Of a stretch of 64,000 bases of DNA, positions 35,714-43,869 are shown one piece after another. Every line of letters begins with the position of its first letter. The stretch's first letter is position 1. The notes beneath the pieces are model-generated. The model was given only the letters and a program-made list of their open reading frames with translations. It was not told the DNA's origin and made no database searches. The stretch covers positions 310,001-374,000 of the forward strand of contig CAWAGF010000001.1 of assembly GCA_963781675.1 (NCBI GenBank), written 5' to 3'. The translations under genes were made by a program, and so were the position numbers. Origin of the DNA: SCTD01 sp963781675 (lineage in GTDB: Bacteria; Actinomycetota; Actinomycetes; Mycobacteriales; SCTD01).

Positions 35714-36355
35714 TCAGGCGGCGCTGCTCGTCGCGGCGGGCGACGGCGTGGTCGGGGTGCTGCTCTGCGGAGCCGGCCCGGCCGGACCGTCGCCGTCGTG
35801 GTCACCACCGCCGCCGGGTCCGCAGATCGGGTCGTCGAGCGAGTCGGTGATGCGGGTCTGCAGGTCCGCCGCGCGGGCGTCGGCCTGCGCCTGCGTCAGC
35901 CGTCCGTCGGTGACCGCCGCGGCGAGCTCGGCCTTCTCGGCCTTGACCAGCGCGGCGACGAGGTCGTCCTCGGACACGCCCTGCGCGGCGGCGACCTCGG
36001 CCAGCGTCTTGCCGGCCTCGGCCTGCGCCCGCAGCTCGTCCTGGGTGAGGCCGAGCGCGTCCGCCGCTGCGGCGAGGTCGGCGCCGTGGCGGCCGCCGCC
36101 CCGGCCGTGGTGGCCGCCGGGCTCGGGCATCGTCTCGGCGAGCGTCGTCGCCACCTCGTCGGCCTGCGACTGCGTGATCGTGCCGGCGGTGACCAGCCCG
36201 GCGAGGGCGTCCTTGAGCGAGGTGACGCGGTCGCTGACGGCGTCGGTGGTGCTGGTCGCCGCATAGGACACGGCGGGGGCGAGCAGGGCGCCACCGGCGA
36301 CGCCGGTCAGGCCGAGCGTGCCGACGAGGGCGTAGGTCGCGAGCTTGGTGCGCAT
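35714..36355 (-). CDS. Exported helical repeat protein A (divergent paralogue)
   Basis: 213 aa from ATG 36355. The signal peptide is MRTKLATYALVGTLGLTGVA... with cleavage near VSYAA (about 33). The mature part consists of short helical units with a recurring pattern: LKDALAGLVTAGTITQSQADEVATTL, AQAEAGKTLAEVAAAQGVSEDDLVAALV and TDGRLTQAQADARAADLQ. A Gly/His-rich loop (GGHHGRGGGRHG) and an Asp/Gly-rich tail follow. The loop could bind metal. It is a clear paralogue of the gene at 36674, from which it diverges. I do not know a function. Confidence 0.82.
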   Translation of the reverse strand: MRTKLATYALVGTLGLTGVAGGALLAPAVSYAATSTTDAVSDRVTSLKDALAGLVTAGTITQSQADEVATTLAETMPEPGGHHGRGGGRHGADLAAAADALGLTQDELRAQAEAGKTLAEVAAAQGVSEDDLVAALVKAEKAELAAAVTDGRLTQAQADARAADLQTRITDSLDDPICGPGGGGDHDGDGPAGPAPQSSTPTTPSPAATSSAA

Positions 36356-36673
36356 GGGGTTCTCCTGTTCGGGGGGCCGGCCCGGATGGCCTGCTGAGAC
36401 GAGGTTGCGGCGCCGGGCTGGCAGGAGGATCGGCTGCGCCTGGGAGTCCGCTGGACGCCGGGATCGACTGCGGGACAGGCGGATCGGCGACGCCCTCGTG
36501 GGCTCGCACACGTCGTTCCCGGATGGCCGGACCGCCTGCAGGAAGGGCGGATCCGGCGCGCCGTGGCTCGCACTCACAGGTCCGTCACAGGTCCGCCACG
36601 GCTGGGTGCCAGGCAGCGCGCCATCCTCGGCGCAGTGGCAGGCCGCCCGGCCCGCCGGAACGAGGAGAACCCC
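36356..36673. promoter_or_regulatory. 318-base divergent intergenic region between secreted paralogues
   Basis: Holds no convincing open reading frame. Its right third carries three 11-base phased CACAG/CACGG elements (36575, 36586, 36597) reading toward the plus-strand paralogue. No matching element faces the minus-strand paralogue. Several GGATCGGC-like words between 36430 and 36550 show no clear order. Confidence 0.7.
36573..36615 (+). promoter_or_regulatory. Predicted response-regulator operator and promoter for the 36674 gene
   Basis: CTCACAG-N6-CACAG (CACAG at 36575 and 36586, 11-base period) is followed after exactly 19 bases by CAGGCA (36610), a possible -10. The identical layout occurs before the response-regulator gene at 37385-37425. 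Eleven-base direct repeats are the usual target of OmpR/PhoB-type dimers. Confidence 0.6.
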
Positions 36674-37300
36674 ATGCGCAAGAAGCTCGGCACGTTCGCG
36701 CTGGCCGGCGCGCTCGGCGTCACCGCCGTCGCGGGTGCGGCGCTGGTCGTGCCCGCGGTGTCCTACGCCGCGACCGGCGACAGCACCGCCCTCCAGGGCC
36801 GGGTCACGTCGATCAAGGACGCCCTCAAGGGGCTGGTCAGCGACGGCACCCTGACCCAGTCGCAGGCCGACGAGGTGGCCTCCACCCTGGCCGAGGCCCG
36901 TCCGGAGGGCCTGGGCCACCGTGGGCCCGGCGGGCGGGGGCCGGCGCTGGAGGCGCTGGCCTCCCTCGGCATCACCGCCGACGAGGTCCGTGCGGCGGCC
37001 GATGCCGGCAAGACGCTCGGCGAGCTCGCCGCGGAGCAGGGCGTCAGCGAGGAGAAGGTCGTGTCGACGCTCGTCGCCGCGGCGAAGGAGCGGCTCGCGG
37101 CGGGCGTCGCCGACGGTCGGCTGACGCAGGCCGAGGCCGACGAGAAGGCCGCCGACCTGCAGGCCCGCATCACCGAGGACCTGGACGAGCCGATCCGTCA
37201 CCGCGGCCACGGCCCGCACGGCGGGCGGCACGGCGGTCCGGACGGCGACGGCGAGCGCGCCCCCGCCTCGCCCCCGCCGGCGGAGAGCCCCGACGCCTAG
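36674..37300 (+). CDS. Exported helical repeat protein B (paralogue of 35714-36355)
   Basis: 208 aa from ATG 36674 after CGAGGAGAAC. The signal peptide ends near VSYAA. The mature protein repeats the paralogue's units: IKDALKGLVSDGTLTQSQADEVASTL, ADAGKTLGELAAEQGVSEEKVVSTLV and ADGRLTQAEADEKAADLQ. The C-terminus is His/Gly-rich (HRGHGPHGGRHGG), suggesting metal binding. It lies directly upstream of a two-component system and carries the same predicted operator, so it is probably in that regulon. Confidence 0.83.
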   Translation: MRKKLGTFALAGALGVTAVAGAALVVPAVSYAATGDSTALQGRVTSIKDALKGLVSDGTLTQSQADEVASTLAEARPEGLGHRGPGGRGPALEALASLGITADEVRAAADAGKTLGELAAEQGVSEEKVVSTLVAAAKERLAAGVADGRLTQAEADEKAADLQARITEDLDEPIRHRGHGPHGGRHGGPDGDGERAPASPPPAESPDA

Positions 37301-37382
37301 CCCTGCCGGACCCCAGGGACGCCCCACGGCCCGCTCGACCTCCCGGTCGGGCGGGTCGTCGGCATTCCCGTCGCGCCGGCCG

Positions 37383-37425
37383 CTCACAGCGGACGCACAG
37401 GGAACGGGCAGCGGCCTGTCAGGCT
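37383..37425 (+). promoter_or_regulatory. Predicted autoregulatory operator and promoter of the two-component system
   Basis: CTCACAG-N6-CACAG (CACAG at 37385 and 37396) is followed 19 bases later by CAGGCT (37420). Spacing and words match the element at 36573-36615, implying that the response regulator controls its own operon and the adjacent secreted paralogue. Confidence 0.6.
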
Positions 37426-37468
37426 GGGGCCCGAACCTGGGGCCACCCCACCGACGAGGAGCTCCACC

Positions 37469-38194
37469 ATGGCGACCGCCACCGCACCCGAGGCCCGACT
37501 GCTCGTCGTCGACGACGAGCCGAACATCCTCGAGCTGCTGTCGGTCAGCCTGCGCTTCGCCGGGTTCGAGGTCGCGACGGCGACGAACGGCGTGGACGCG
37601 CTGAACACCGCGCGCACCTTCACGCCCGACCTCGTCGTGCTGGACGTGATGATGCCGGGCCTGGACGGCTTCGAGGTCGCCAGGCAGCTGCGCAGCAACG
37701 GGGACCAGACGCCGGTCGTGTTCCTCACCGCGAAGGACGCCACGGAGGACCGCGTGCAGGGACTGACGATCGGCGGCGACGACTACGTCACCAAGCCGTT
37801 CAGCCTGGAGGAGGTCGTTGCGCGGATCCGCGCCGTCCTGCGCCGCACCCACGGCGCGGCGGCCGCGCCCGAGGCACCGGCCTCCCGCCTGTCCTACGCC
37901 GACATCGTGCTCGACGACGACACGCACGAGGTGTGGAAGGGCGACCAGGAGGTGGAGCTCTCGCCGACCGAGTTCAACCTGCTGCGCTACCTGCTGCAGA
38001 ACCCGAACCGCGTGCTGAGCAAGCGGCAGATCCTCGAGCACGTCTGGAACTACGACTTCGGCGGCGACGGCAACGTCGTCGAGTCCTACGTGTCCTACCT
38101 GCGCCGCAAGGTCGACACGTCGGAGCCGCGACTGCTGCACACGGTGCGCGGCGTCGGCTACGTGCTGCGGCAGCCCAAGGCCCCCACGGCGTGA
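37469..38194 (+). CDS. OmpR/PhoB-family response regulator
   Basis: 241 aa from ATG 37469 after CGAGGAG. The receiver (about 10-125) has the acidic pocket VVDDEPN, phospho-acceptor Asp in VVLDVMMPG (about 58) and Lys in VTKPF (about 107). The C-terminal winged helix (about 145-235) has ELSPTEFNLLRYLLQNPNRVLSKRQILEHVW and HTVRGVGYVLR. It resembles the TcrA/TrcR group of actinobacterial regulators. It overlaps the kinase gene by 4 bases, and its own promoter region carries the 11-base repeat. Confidence 0.93.
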   Translation: MATATAPEARLLVVDDEPNILELLSVSLRFAGFEVATATNGVDALNTARTFTPDLVVLDVMMPGLDGFEVARQLRSNGDQTPVVFLTAKDATEDRVQGLTIGGDDYVTKPFSLEEVVARIRAVLRRTHGAAAAPEAPASRLSYADIVLDDDTHEVWKGDQEVELSPTEFNLLRYLLQNPNRVLSKRQILEHVWNYDFGGDGNVVESYVSYLRRKVDTSEPRLLHTVRGVGYVLRQPKAPTA

Positions 38195-39612
38195 CCCGGC
38201 TGGCACGGGTGCCGCTGCGCACGCAGCTGATCGTCCTGCTGATGGGGACGGTCGCCCTCGTCGTGCTGGCCACCAGCCTGGCCGGCGCGGCCGCGCTGCG
38301 CAGCTACCTCGTGGACCGGATCGACGACCAGCTGCGGGCGAGCATCGACGGGCCGGGCCGCGGTCCGGGGCGGGGCGAGCCCGAGCGCCGCGGTCAGCGC
38401 TTCGACGTCGCGGTCACGACGCTGCAGTACGACAGGGACGGGCGGCTGCGTCCGTTGGCCGCCGGCCGGCTCGCGCTGAACGGCGGCCCGGACGTCGCCG
38501 ACCCGGCCGCCTACGCCGACGGACCCGGCGTCGTCGACGACGTCAGCGCCGATCGCCGCTGGCGCGTGCTGTCCGCGCCCGACCCGCGCGGCGACGGGAC
38601 GGTGCTCGTGGCGGTCGCCTTCGACGGCGTCGAGGACACGGTGCGCCAGCTGCTCGTCATCAGCAGCGCCGTCGGCCTCATCGCGCTGGCGGGCACCGGC
38701 GGGATCGGCTGGTTCGCGGTGCGGCGCAGCCTGCGGCCGCTGGTGGCCGTCGAGGAGACCGCGCAGGCCATCGCGGCCGGCGACCTGTCGGTGCGCGTCC
38801 CGGCCGCCGACCCGCGCACCGAGGTGGGCAGCCTCGCGTCGTCGTTCAACGTGATGGTCGACCGCTTCGAGAGCGCGTTCACCGCGCAGCAGCGCAGTGA
38901 GGGCGAGGCCCGCGCGTCCGAGAGCCGCATGCGGCAGTTCGTCGCCGACGCGAGCCACGAGCTGCGCACCCCGCTGACGTCGATCCGCGGCTTCGCCGAG
39001 CTGTTCCGCCAGGGCGCGGCGTCCGAGCCGGCGCAGCTCGCGCAGGTCATGCGGCGCATCGAGGACGAGGGCGCGCGCATGGGCCTGCTGGTGGAGGACC
39101 TGCTGCTGCTCGCCCGGCTGGACCAGCAGCGCCTGCTGCGCCAGGAGCCGGTGGACCTCCTGGCCGTCGCGGGTGACGTCGTGTCCGCCGCGGCCGCCGT
39201 GCACGGCGCGCACCACGACGTCGTGCTGCACCCGCCGACGGGGGAGGCCGCGCCGGTCGTGCGCGGCGACGACGCCCGGCTGCACCAGGTGCTGAGCAAC
39301 CTCGTCGGCAACGCCGTCGCGCACACCGCCCCCGGCACCCGCGTCGACGTCCGCATCGCGCGCACCGGGCACGACGTGAGCGTCGAGGTCTGCGACGACG
39401 GCGCCGGCATGGAGCCGGCGGTGGCGGCCCGCGTCTTCGAGCGCTTCTACCGCGCGGACAGCTCGCGCACCCGCGCCGGCTCGGCGACCACGGGCAGCGG
39501 CCTCGGCCTGTCGATCGTGGCCGCGCTGGTGGCGGCGCACGACGGCAGTGTCGACGTCACGAGCGCGCCGGGCGCCGGCTCCTGCTTCACGGTGCGGCTG
39601 CCGGCGCTGTAG
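38191..39612 (+). CDS. Sensor histidine kinase (HAMP, HisKA, HATPase)
   Basis: 473 aa from GTG 38191, coupled to the response regulator. There are two transmembrane helices (about 9-33 and 150-172) flanking a small extracytoplasmic sensor of about 115 residues rich in Asp/Arg. A HAMP domain (about 180-232), the H-box ASHELRTPLTSIRGF (His about 256), N-box LSNLVGNAVAH, G1 DDGAGM and G2 GSGLGLSIVAAL follow, all intact. The stimulus is unknown. The last 26 bases overlap the end of the convergent S12 hydrolase gene. Confidence 0.93.
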   Translation: MTRLARVPLRTQLIVLLMGTVALVVLATSLAGAAALRSYLVDRIDDQLRASIDGPGRGPGRGEPERRGQRFDVAVTTLQYDRDGRLRPLAAGRLALNGGPDVADPAAYADGPGVVDDVSADRRWRVLSAPDPRGDGTVLVAVAFDGVEDTVRQLLVISSAVGLIALAGTGGIGWFAVRRSLRPLVAVEETAQAIAAGDLSVRVPAADPRTEVGSLASSFNVMVDRFESAFTAQQRSEGEARASESRMRQFVADASHELRTPLTSIRGFAELFRQGAASEPAQLAQVMRRIEDEGARMGLLVEDLLLLARLDQQRLLRQEPVDLLAVAGDVVSAAAAVHGAHHDVVLHPPTGEAAPVVRGDDARLHQVLSNLVGNAVAHTAPGTRVDVRIARTGHDVSVEVCDDGAGMEPAVAARVFERFYRADSSRTRAGSATTGSGLGLSIVAALVAAHDGSVDVTSAPGAGSCFTVRLPAL

Positions 39613-40984
39613 CGCCCTCCGCCCGGGGCGTGGCGCGCGCGCCGAAGTGCACGTAGCGCCGACCGGCCAGGTCGAAGAAGACGAGCGCCATCCACGCGTC
39701 GTCGCGCTCGGTCTTGCCGAGCAGGACGTCGTCCGCGAACGGCCGCAGGAGGTACGGCGGGGGCGGCGGCTGGCCCTGGGAGAACGGGCCGGTGCTCCGG
39801 ACCGCCATCTCCAGACCGCCGGCCTCGGCGCGCTGGACGGTCATCTCGACGCCCTCCCGGACGTACCGCCCGAGGAACCGCTCGGGATCCACGACCTCGC
39901 CGTCGTCGCCCGGGGTCGGTCGCTGCGGGACGGCGACGTCGGCCAGCTCCTCGAAGACCTCGGTGAACAGCGCCTCGAACAGGTCGCGCGGGTGCGCGCC
40001 GCCGTTGGTGAGCAGCGCGACCGTCAGACCGGCATCCGGCAGCGTGCGCAGGAACGCGCCCTGCCCCAGCGTCGCCCCGTCATGGCCGAGCACCTGCCGG
40101 CCGTCCCAGGTCATCAGGATCCAGCCGAGGGCCCAGTGCGTCCCGATGGTGTGCACGTCGGGGATCTCGACCTGCGGCTGCTGCATCGCCGCGACGCTGT
40201 CGGCGGACAGCACCCGCGTCCCGTCCGCGGTCGTCCCCCCGTCGAGGTGCACCTGCGCGAAGACGAGCAGGTCCCGTGCCGTCATGTGGATCAGGCCGGC
40301 CGGTCCGGAGGAGCGGTAGAGGCCCCACTGCGGGGTGACGACCGGGCCGGGCGCGCCGGGGGGCACGAGGTGGCCGGTGGCGGCGCCGTGCAGCAGCGCC
40401 TCCTCGGGCAGCGTCCCGGCGGTGTCGAGCCCCAGCGGTGCCAGCAGCCGCTCTCGCAGCACGGCGTCGAAGGTCTGGCCCCGCAGCACCTCGACCAGCC
40501 GGCCGAGCAGGACGTAGCCGGCGTTGCAGTAGGACATCGTCGCCCCGAGCGGGTGCACCGACGTGAGGTCGGCCATGGCGGCGACGTACCGCTCGAGGTT
40601 GTCGTCCCCGCGGCCGGTGTCGAGGAACAGGTCGCCGTCGATGCCGCTGGTGTGCGCGAGCAGGTGGCGGACCGTGACGGTCCGCGACACCTCCTCATCG
40701 GCCACGCGGAAGCCGGGCAGGTGCTTCACGACCGGCTCGTCGAGGTCGAGCAGTCCCTCGTCGACCAGCTGCATGACCAGCGTGGCCGTGAACAGCTTGG
40801 TGATGCTGCCGATCTGGAACAGGCTGTCCGCTGTCGCGGGCTGCTGCGTGCGGAGGTTGAGCACGCCGGTGGCGCCCTCAGCGGTGTCGGCGCCGTGCCG
40901 GATCGCGAGGGTGGCCCCGACGACGCCGTGCTTGTCGGCGAGCGCGTCCAGGCGCTCCTGCCAGTGCTGCTGGTCCAGTGCCAC
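39587..40984 (-). CDS. Beta-lactamase-fold serine hydrolase (peptidase S12), copy 1
   Basis: 465 aa from GTG 40984, with GAGGAG upstream. S12 catalytic motifs: SITK (Ser about 62), YCN (about 153) and HDG (about 295). A C-terminal lipocalin-like domain (about 365-465) follows. There is no signal peptide, so it is cytosolic. The fold serves D-aminopeptidases, DD-peptidases and esterases. The neighbouring DadA-like oxidase and PucR regulator favour a D-amino-acid peptide or amide substrate (inference). It is nearly identical over its first 60 residues (three differences) to copy 3 at 51691. It is probably cotranscribed with the oxidase gene upstream (37-base gap). Confidence 0.88.
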   Translation of the reverse strand: MALDQQHWQERLDALADKHGVVGATLAIRHGADTAEGATGVLNLRTQQPATADSLFQIGSITKLFTATLVMQLVDEGLLDLDEPVVKHLPGFRVADEEVSRTVTVRHLLAHTSGIDGDLFLDTGRGDDNLERYVAAMADLTSVHPLGATMSYCNAGYVLLGRLVEVLRGQTFDAVLRERLLAPLGLDTAGTLPEEALLHGAATGHLVPPGAPGPVVTPQWGLYRSSGPAGLIHMTARDLLVFAQVHLDGGTTADGTRVLSADSVAAMQQPQVEIPDVHTIGTHWALGWILMTWDGRQVLGHDGATLGQGAFLRTLPDAGLTVALLTNGGAHPRDLFEALFTEVFEELADVAVPQRPTPGDDGEVVDPERFLGRYVREGVEMTVQRAEAGGLEMAVRSTGPFSQGQPPPPPYLLRPFADDVLLGKTERDDAWMALVFFDLAGRRYVHFGARATPRAEGATAPAAAP

Positions 40985-41021
40985 GTGCTGCTCCTCGGTC
41001 GGTGCGGTGCTGCAGGTCGGG

Positions 41022-42147
41022 TCAGGCGACGGCACCGGCGCTCGCGCGCAGCGCCGGGCGGTCGGGGGACAGGGCGGCCAGCCCGGCCGGAACGGCACCG
41101 CGCAGCAGGTCAGCCGCGGCTCGCGCGAGGGCAGGTGCGGTCTGGATCCCGTAGCCGCCCTGCCCGACGAAGCTGAACAGCGCGTCGTCCTCGGGGTGCG
41201 GGCCGACGACGGGCAGGCGGTCGGCGGTGAACGTCCGCTGCCCGGCCCAGGACGACACCACGCTGCGCAGGCCCAGCGTCGTCACCGCGTTCACGCGCTC
41301 GAGCGCCAGGGCGACGTCCTGCGGGTCGACGCGCTCGTCCTGCGGCACCGAGGGCGTCTCGTCGGCGGGTGAGAGCAGCACTCCCGCTGCCCTCCGGCCG
41401 GAAGTACCAGGCATCGCCTGCGTCACCGACGATCGGCCAGGACGGCGACACCGCGACGGCGGTGCGCGCGACGGCGACGGTGCGCCGGCAGGGGACGAGC
41501 CCGTGGCCCTGCACGCCGACGGCCGCCCAGAGCCGGTCGCCCCAGGCGCCGGCGGCGTTCACGACGACGTCGGCGGTCCACGTGCGACCGTCGGACGTGG
41601 CGACGCGCCAGCCGCTGCTCGTCCGGTCCGCGCCGACGACGGCGGCGCCGCACACGAGCCGCCCACCTGCCGCGCGCAGACCGTGCAGGTAGCCGTCGTG
41701 CAGCGCCATCACGTCGATGTCCTGGGCCGTCGGGTCGTACGCCGCCGCCAGCACCTGCTCGGCATCGAGGACAGGGCACAGCGCGGCGCAGGTACGCCCC
41801 CCGACGGGGCGAAGCCCGCGCGTCGGGCCAGAGGCGTGCAGCGCGTCGGCCGTGGCCGGGTCCGTCGCGACCAGGAGCGCGCCGCGCGGCGCGAGCAGCG
41901 GCGGCGCAGCGAAGCGCTCCTCGAGCTCGTCGAGCAGCGGCAGGCTGGCGAGCGTGAACGGGTGGAGCGCCGGCGGTCCGTAGCCGGCGAACCACAGGGC
42001 GGCCGACCGCCCGGTGCTGTGCCGGGCGGGGGTGTCCTCCGCCTCCAGGACGACCACCTCGTGGTCGCGCGCCAGCTCGTAGCCGAGGGAGGCACCCGCC
42101 ATGCCGCCACCCACGACCAGCACGCGCGTCCTCGAGGTCACCGGCAC
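41022..42147 (-). CDS. DadA-like FAD-dependent amino-acid oxidase/dehydrogenase (one frameshift)
   Basis: Start GTG 42147 (GTG 42141 is also possible). FAD motif VLVVGGGMAGASLGYELA (about 6-23), ELEERF and VNAAGAWGDRLW place it in the DAO superfamily. These enzymes oxidise D-amino acids, glycine or sarcosine. Near 41386 the frame changes inside YFRPEGSG, and the remainder (LSPADETPSVPQDERVDPQDVA, then FSFVGQGGYGIQTAPALA) continues to 41022. One extra G explains the break, and the length is 3n+1. It diverges from a PucR regulator, probably its activator. Confidence 0.85.
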
Positions 42148-42255
42148 GGGAGCATCGTGGGACAGGGCGCGTCGCCGCGCCTCGTCCGCCAGGCACACCC
42201 GGCGGGAAGTGCTTGTGCCGCAGGCCAACACGGCGCACGACCGCATCGGCGAACG

Positions 42256-42261
42256 TAGAGT
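42256..42261 (+). promoter_or_regulatory. Possible -10 box (TAGAGT) for the PucR gene
   Basis: TAGAGT fits TANNNT and lies 42 bases before GTG 42304, leaving room for a leader with GGGGGAGG. The -35 region is not recognisable. Confidence 0.3.
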
Positions 42262-42303
42262 CACGCGGCCTGAGCAGTGCTGGCGTCCGGGGGAGGTGTC
42301 GAG

Positions 42304-43869
42304 GTGGCGACCCTGCTCGACCTCGCGACCCGGCTCGGCCCGGACGTTCTGGGCGTCGCCGTCGCCCCCGCCGGGCTGGACGTGCCGTTCCGCTGTGCCG
42401 AGCTGCACGACGCCCGTGACACCAGGCCCTACCCGCCCGGGCTCCTCCTGCTGGGGACCGGGCTCATCGACGTGTCCACCGTGCTCCAGCGCGCCGGTGA
42501 GCGGCCCGCCGCCCTCGTGGTCGCCACCGCGACCGCCCTGCCGGGTGAGGCCCTGGCGGAGGCCGCGTCGGCGGGCGTGGCGGTGCTGACGGTGCCGGCG
42601 GACACCTCCTGGATCCGCCTCGCGGAGCTCGTCCAGGCACTGGTCGACGACGGGTGGCCGGCCGGGGCCGGGGCCGGGCGCGGGAGCAGCGAGCTGGTCC
42701 AGGAGCTGTTCGACATCGCCGGTGCCGTGGCGTCGCGGGTGCAGGCGCCGATCACCATCGAGGACACGCAGTCGAGGCTGCTGGCCTACTCGGCGCAGGA
42801 CGACGACGTCGACGCGGCCCGCGCGGCGACGATCCTCGGGCACCGGGTGCCGGACGCCTACCGCAGCGAGGTCCGCAGGCTCGGGATCACCAAGCGCCTG
42901 CTGCACGAGACCGACCCGGTGTACCTGGCTCCGGCGCTGCCGGGCATCAGCCCGCGCATGGTCGTGGCACTGCGGGCACGCGGTCAGGTGCTCGGCTCCA
43001 TGTGGGCCGTGACCGACCGCGAGTTCGACGGGCCCCGCACGGCGGCCTTCGTCGACGCTGCCCGGGCGGTGTCCCTGCGCATCTGGCAGCACCGCGTCGC
43101 GGCCGACCTGCAGCACGAGCAGCGCGTCCGCACCTTGGCGCTGGTACTGGCCGGCGGGCCGGCCGCGGTCGAGGTCGGTCGGCGCGCGGGGCTGGAGGCC
43201 GGCGGCTTCCGCCTTCTCGCCGCCCGCGCGCAGGGCGGGCCGGCGCAGGCGCAGCGCCTCCTCGACGCGCTGTCCCGGCAGGCCGCGGTGGCCCGCCCGG
43301 CAGCCCTGACCGCCGAGCTCGGTGGCGTGGTCTACGCCGTCCTGCCCTGCGCGGCCTCAGCGCCCCGCAGCGCGGCGGAGGCGCGGGACGTGAGCGCTCG
43401 CCTGCGCGCCGCCCTGGACGACGACCTCCGCGACAGCGTGCTGGTCGGGCGCAGCGGCCACTGCACCTCGCTCTCGCAGCTGGGCCAGGCGCACGAGGAC
43501 GTGCGGGCGGTGCTGCGCGTGCTCGCGGCCCCGGGCAGCGGGCTGCTCGACGCGGACGTCGAGGACGTCGGGCTGCAGGTGGTGCTCCACCGGCTCGCCG
43601 AGCTGCAGGGCGGTCGTCCGCTGCTGCGCCACCCGGCGCTGGACGAGATCGCCGGGCACGACGCGCGGCACGCGACGGACTACCTGCCCACGCTGGAGGC
43701 CTACCTCTCGGCGTTCGGCGACGCCGCTGCCGCGGCGCAGCGGCTCAACGTGCACACCAACACCTTCCGCTACCGGCTGCGCCGCCTGGGCGAGCTGTTC
43801 CACCTGGACCTGGAGGACCCTGAGCTGCGCTTCGCGCTGATGCTGCAGCTGCGGCTCGACCGCTCCTGA
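42304..43869 (+). CDS. PucR-family transcriptional regulator
   Basis: 521 aa from GTG 42304. An N-terminal purine-catabolism PucR-like domain (about 1-130) has PGLLLLGTGL and VPADTSWIRLAELV. A GAF-like middle (about 145-280) has ITIEDTQSRLLAYS. A degenerate GGDEF-like section and a PucR helix-turn-helix (about 455-521) follow: DAAAAAQRLNVHTNTFRYRLRRLGELFHLDL. Members activate nitrogen and amino-acid catabolic genes in response to substrate. It diverges from the DadA-like/S12 pair, its likely target. Confidence 0.9.
   Translation: MATLLDLATRLGPDVLGVAVAPAGLDVPFRCAELHDARDTRPYPPGLLLLGTGLIDVSTVLQRAGERPAALVVATATALPGEALAEAASAGVAVLTVPADTSWIRLAELVQALVDDGWPAGAGAGRGSSELVQELFDIAGAVASRVQAPITIEDTQSRLLAYSAQDDDVDAARAATILGHRVPDAYRSEVRRLGITKRLLHETDPVYLAPALPGISPRMVVALRARGQVLGSMWAVTDREFDGPRTAAFVDAARAVSLRIWQHRVAADLQHEQRVRTLALVLAGGPAAVEVGRRAGLEAGGFRLLAARAQGGPAQAQRLLDALSRQAAVARPAALTAELGGVVYAVLPCAASAPRSAAEARDVSARLRAALDDDLRDSVLVGRSGHCTSLSQLGQAHEDVRAVLRVLAAPGSGLLDADVEDVGLQVVLHRLAELQGGRPLLRHPALDEIAGHDARHATDYLPTLEAYLSAFGDAAAAAQRLNVHTNTFRYRLRRLGELFHLDLEDPELRFALMLQLRLDRS

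Noticed and set aside
35714..38206. An 830-residue minus-strand frame covering the secreted paralogue and the response regulator
   Set aside because: It is a shadow of the two-component genes. The real protein starts at ATG 36355 with a signal peptide.
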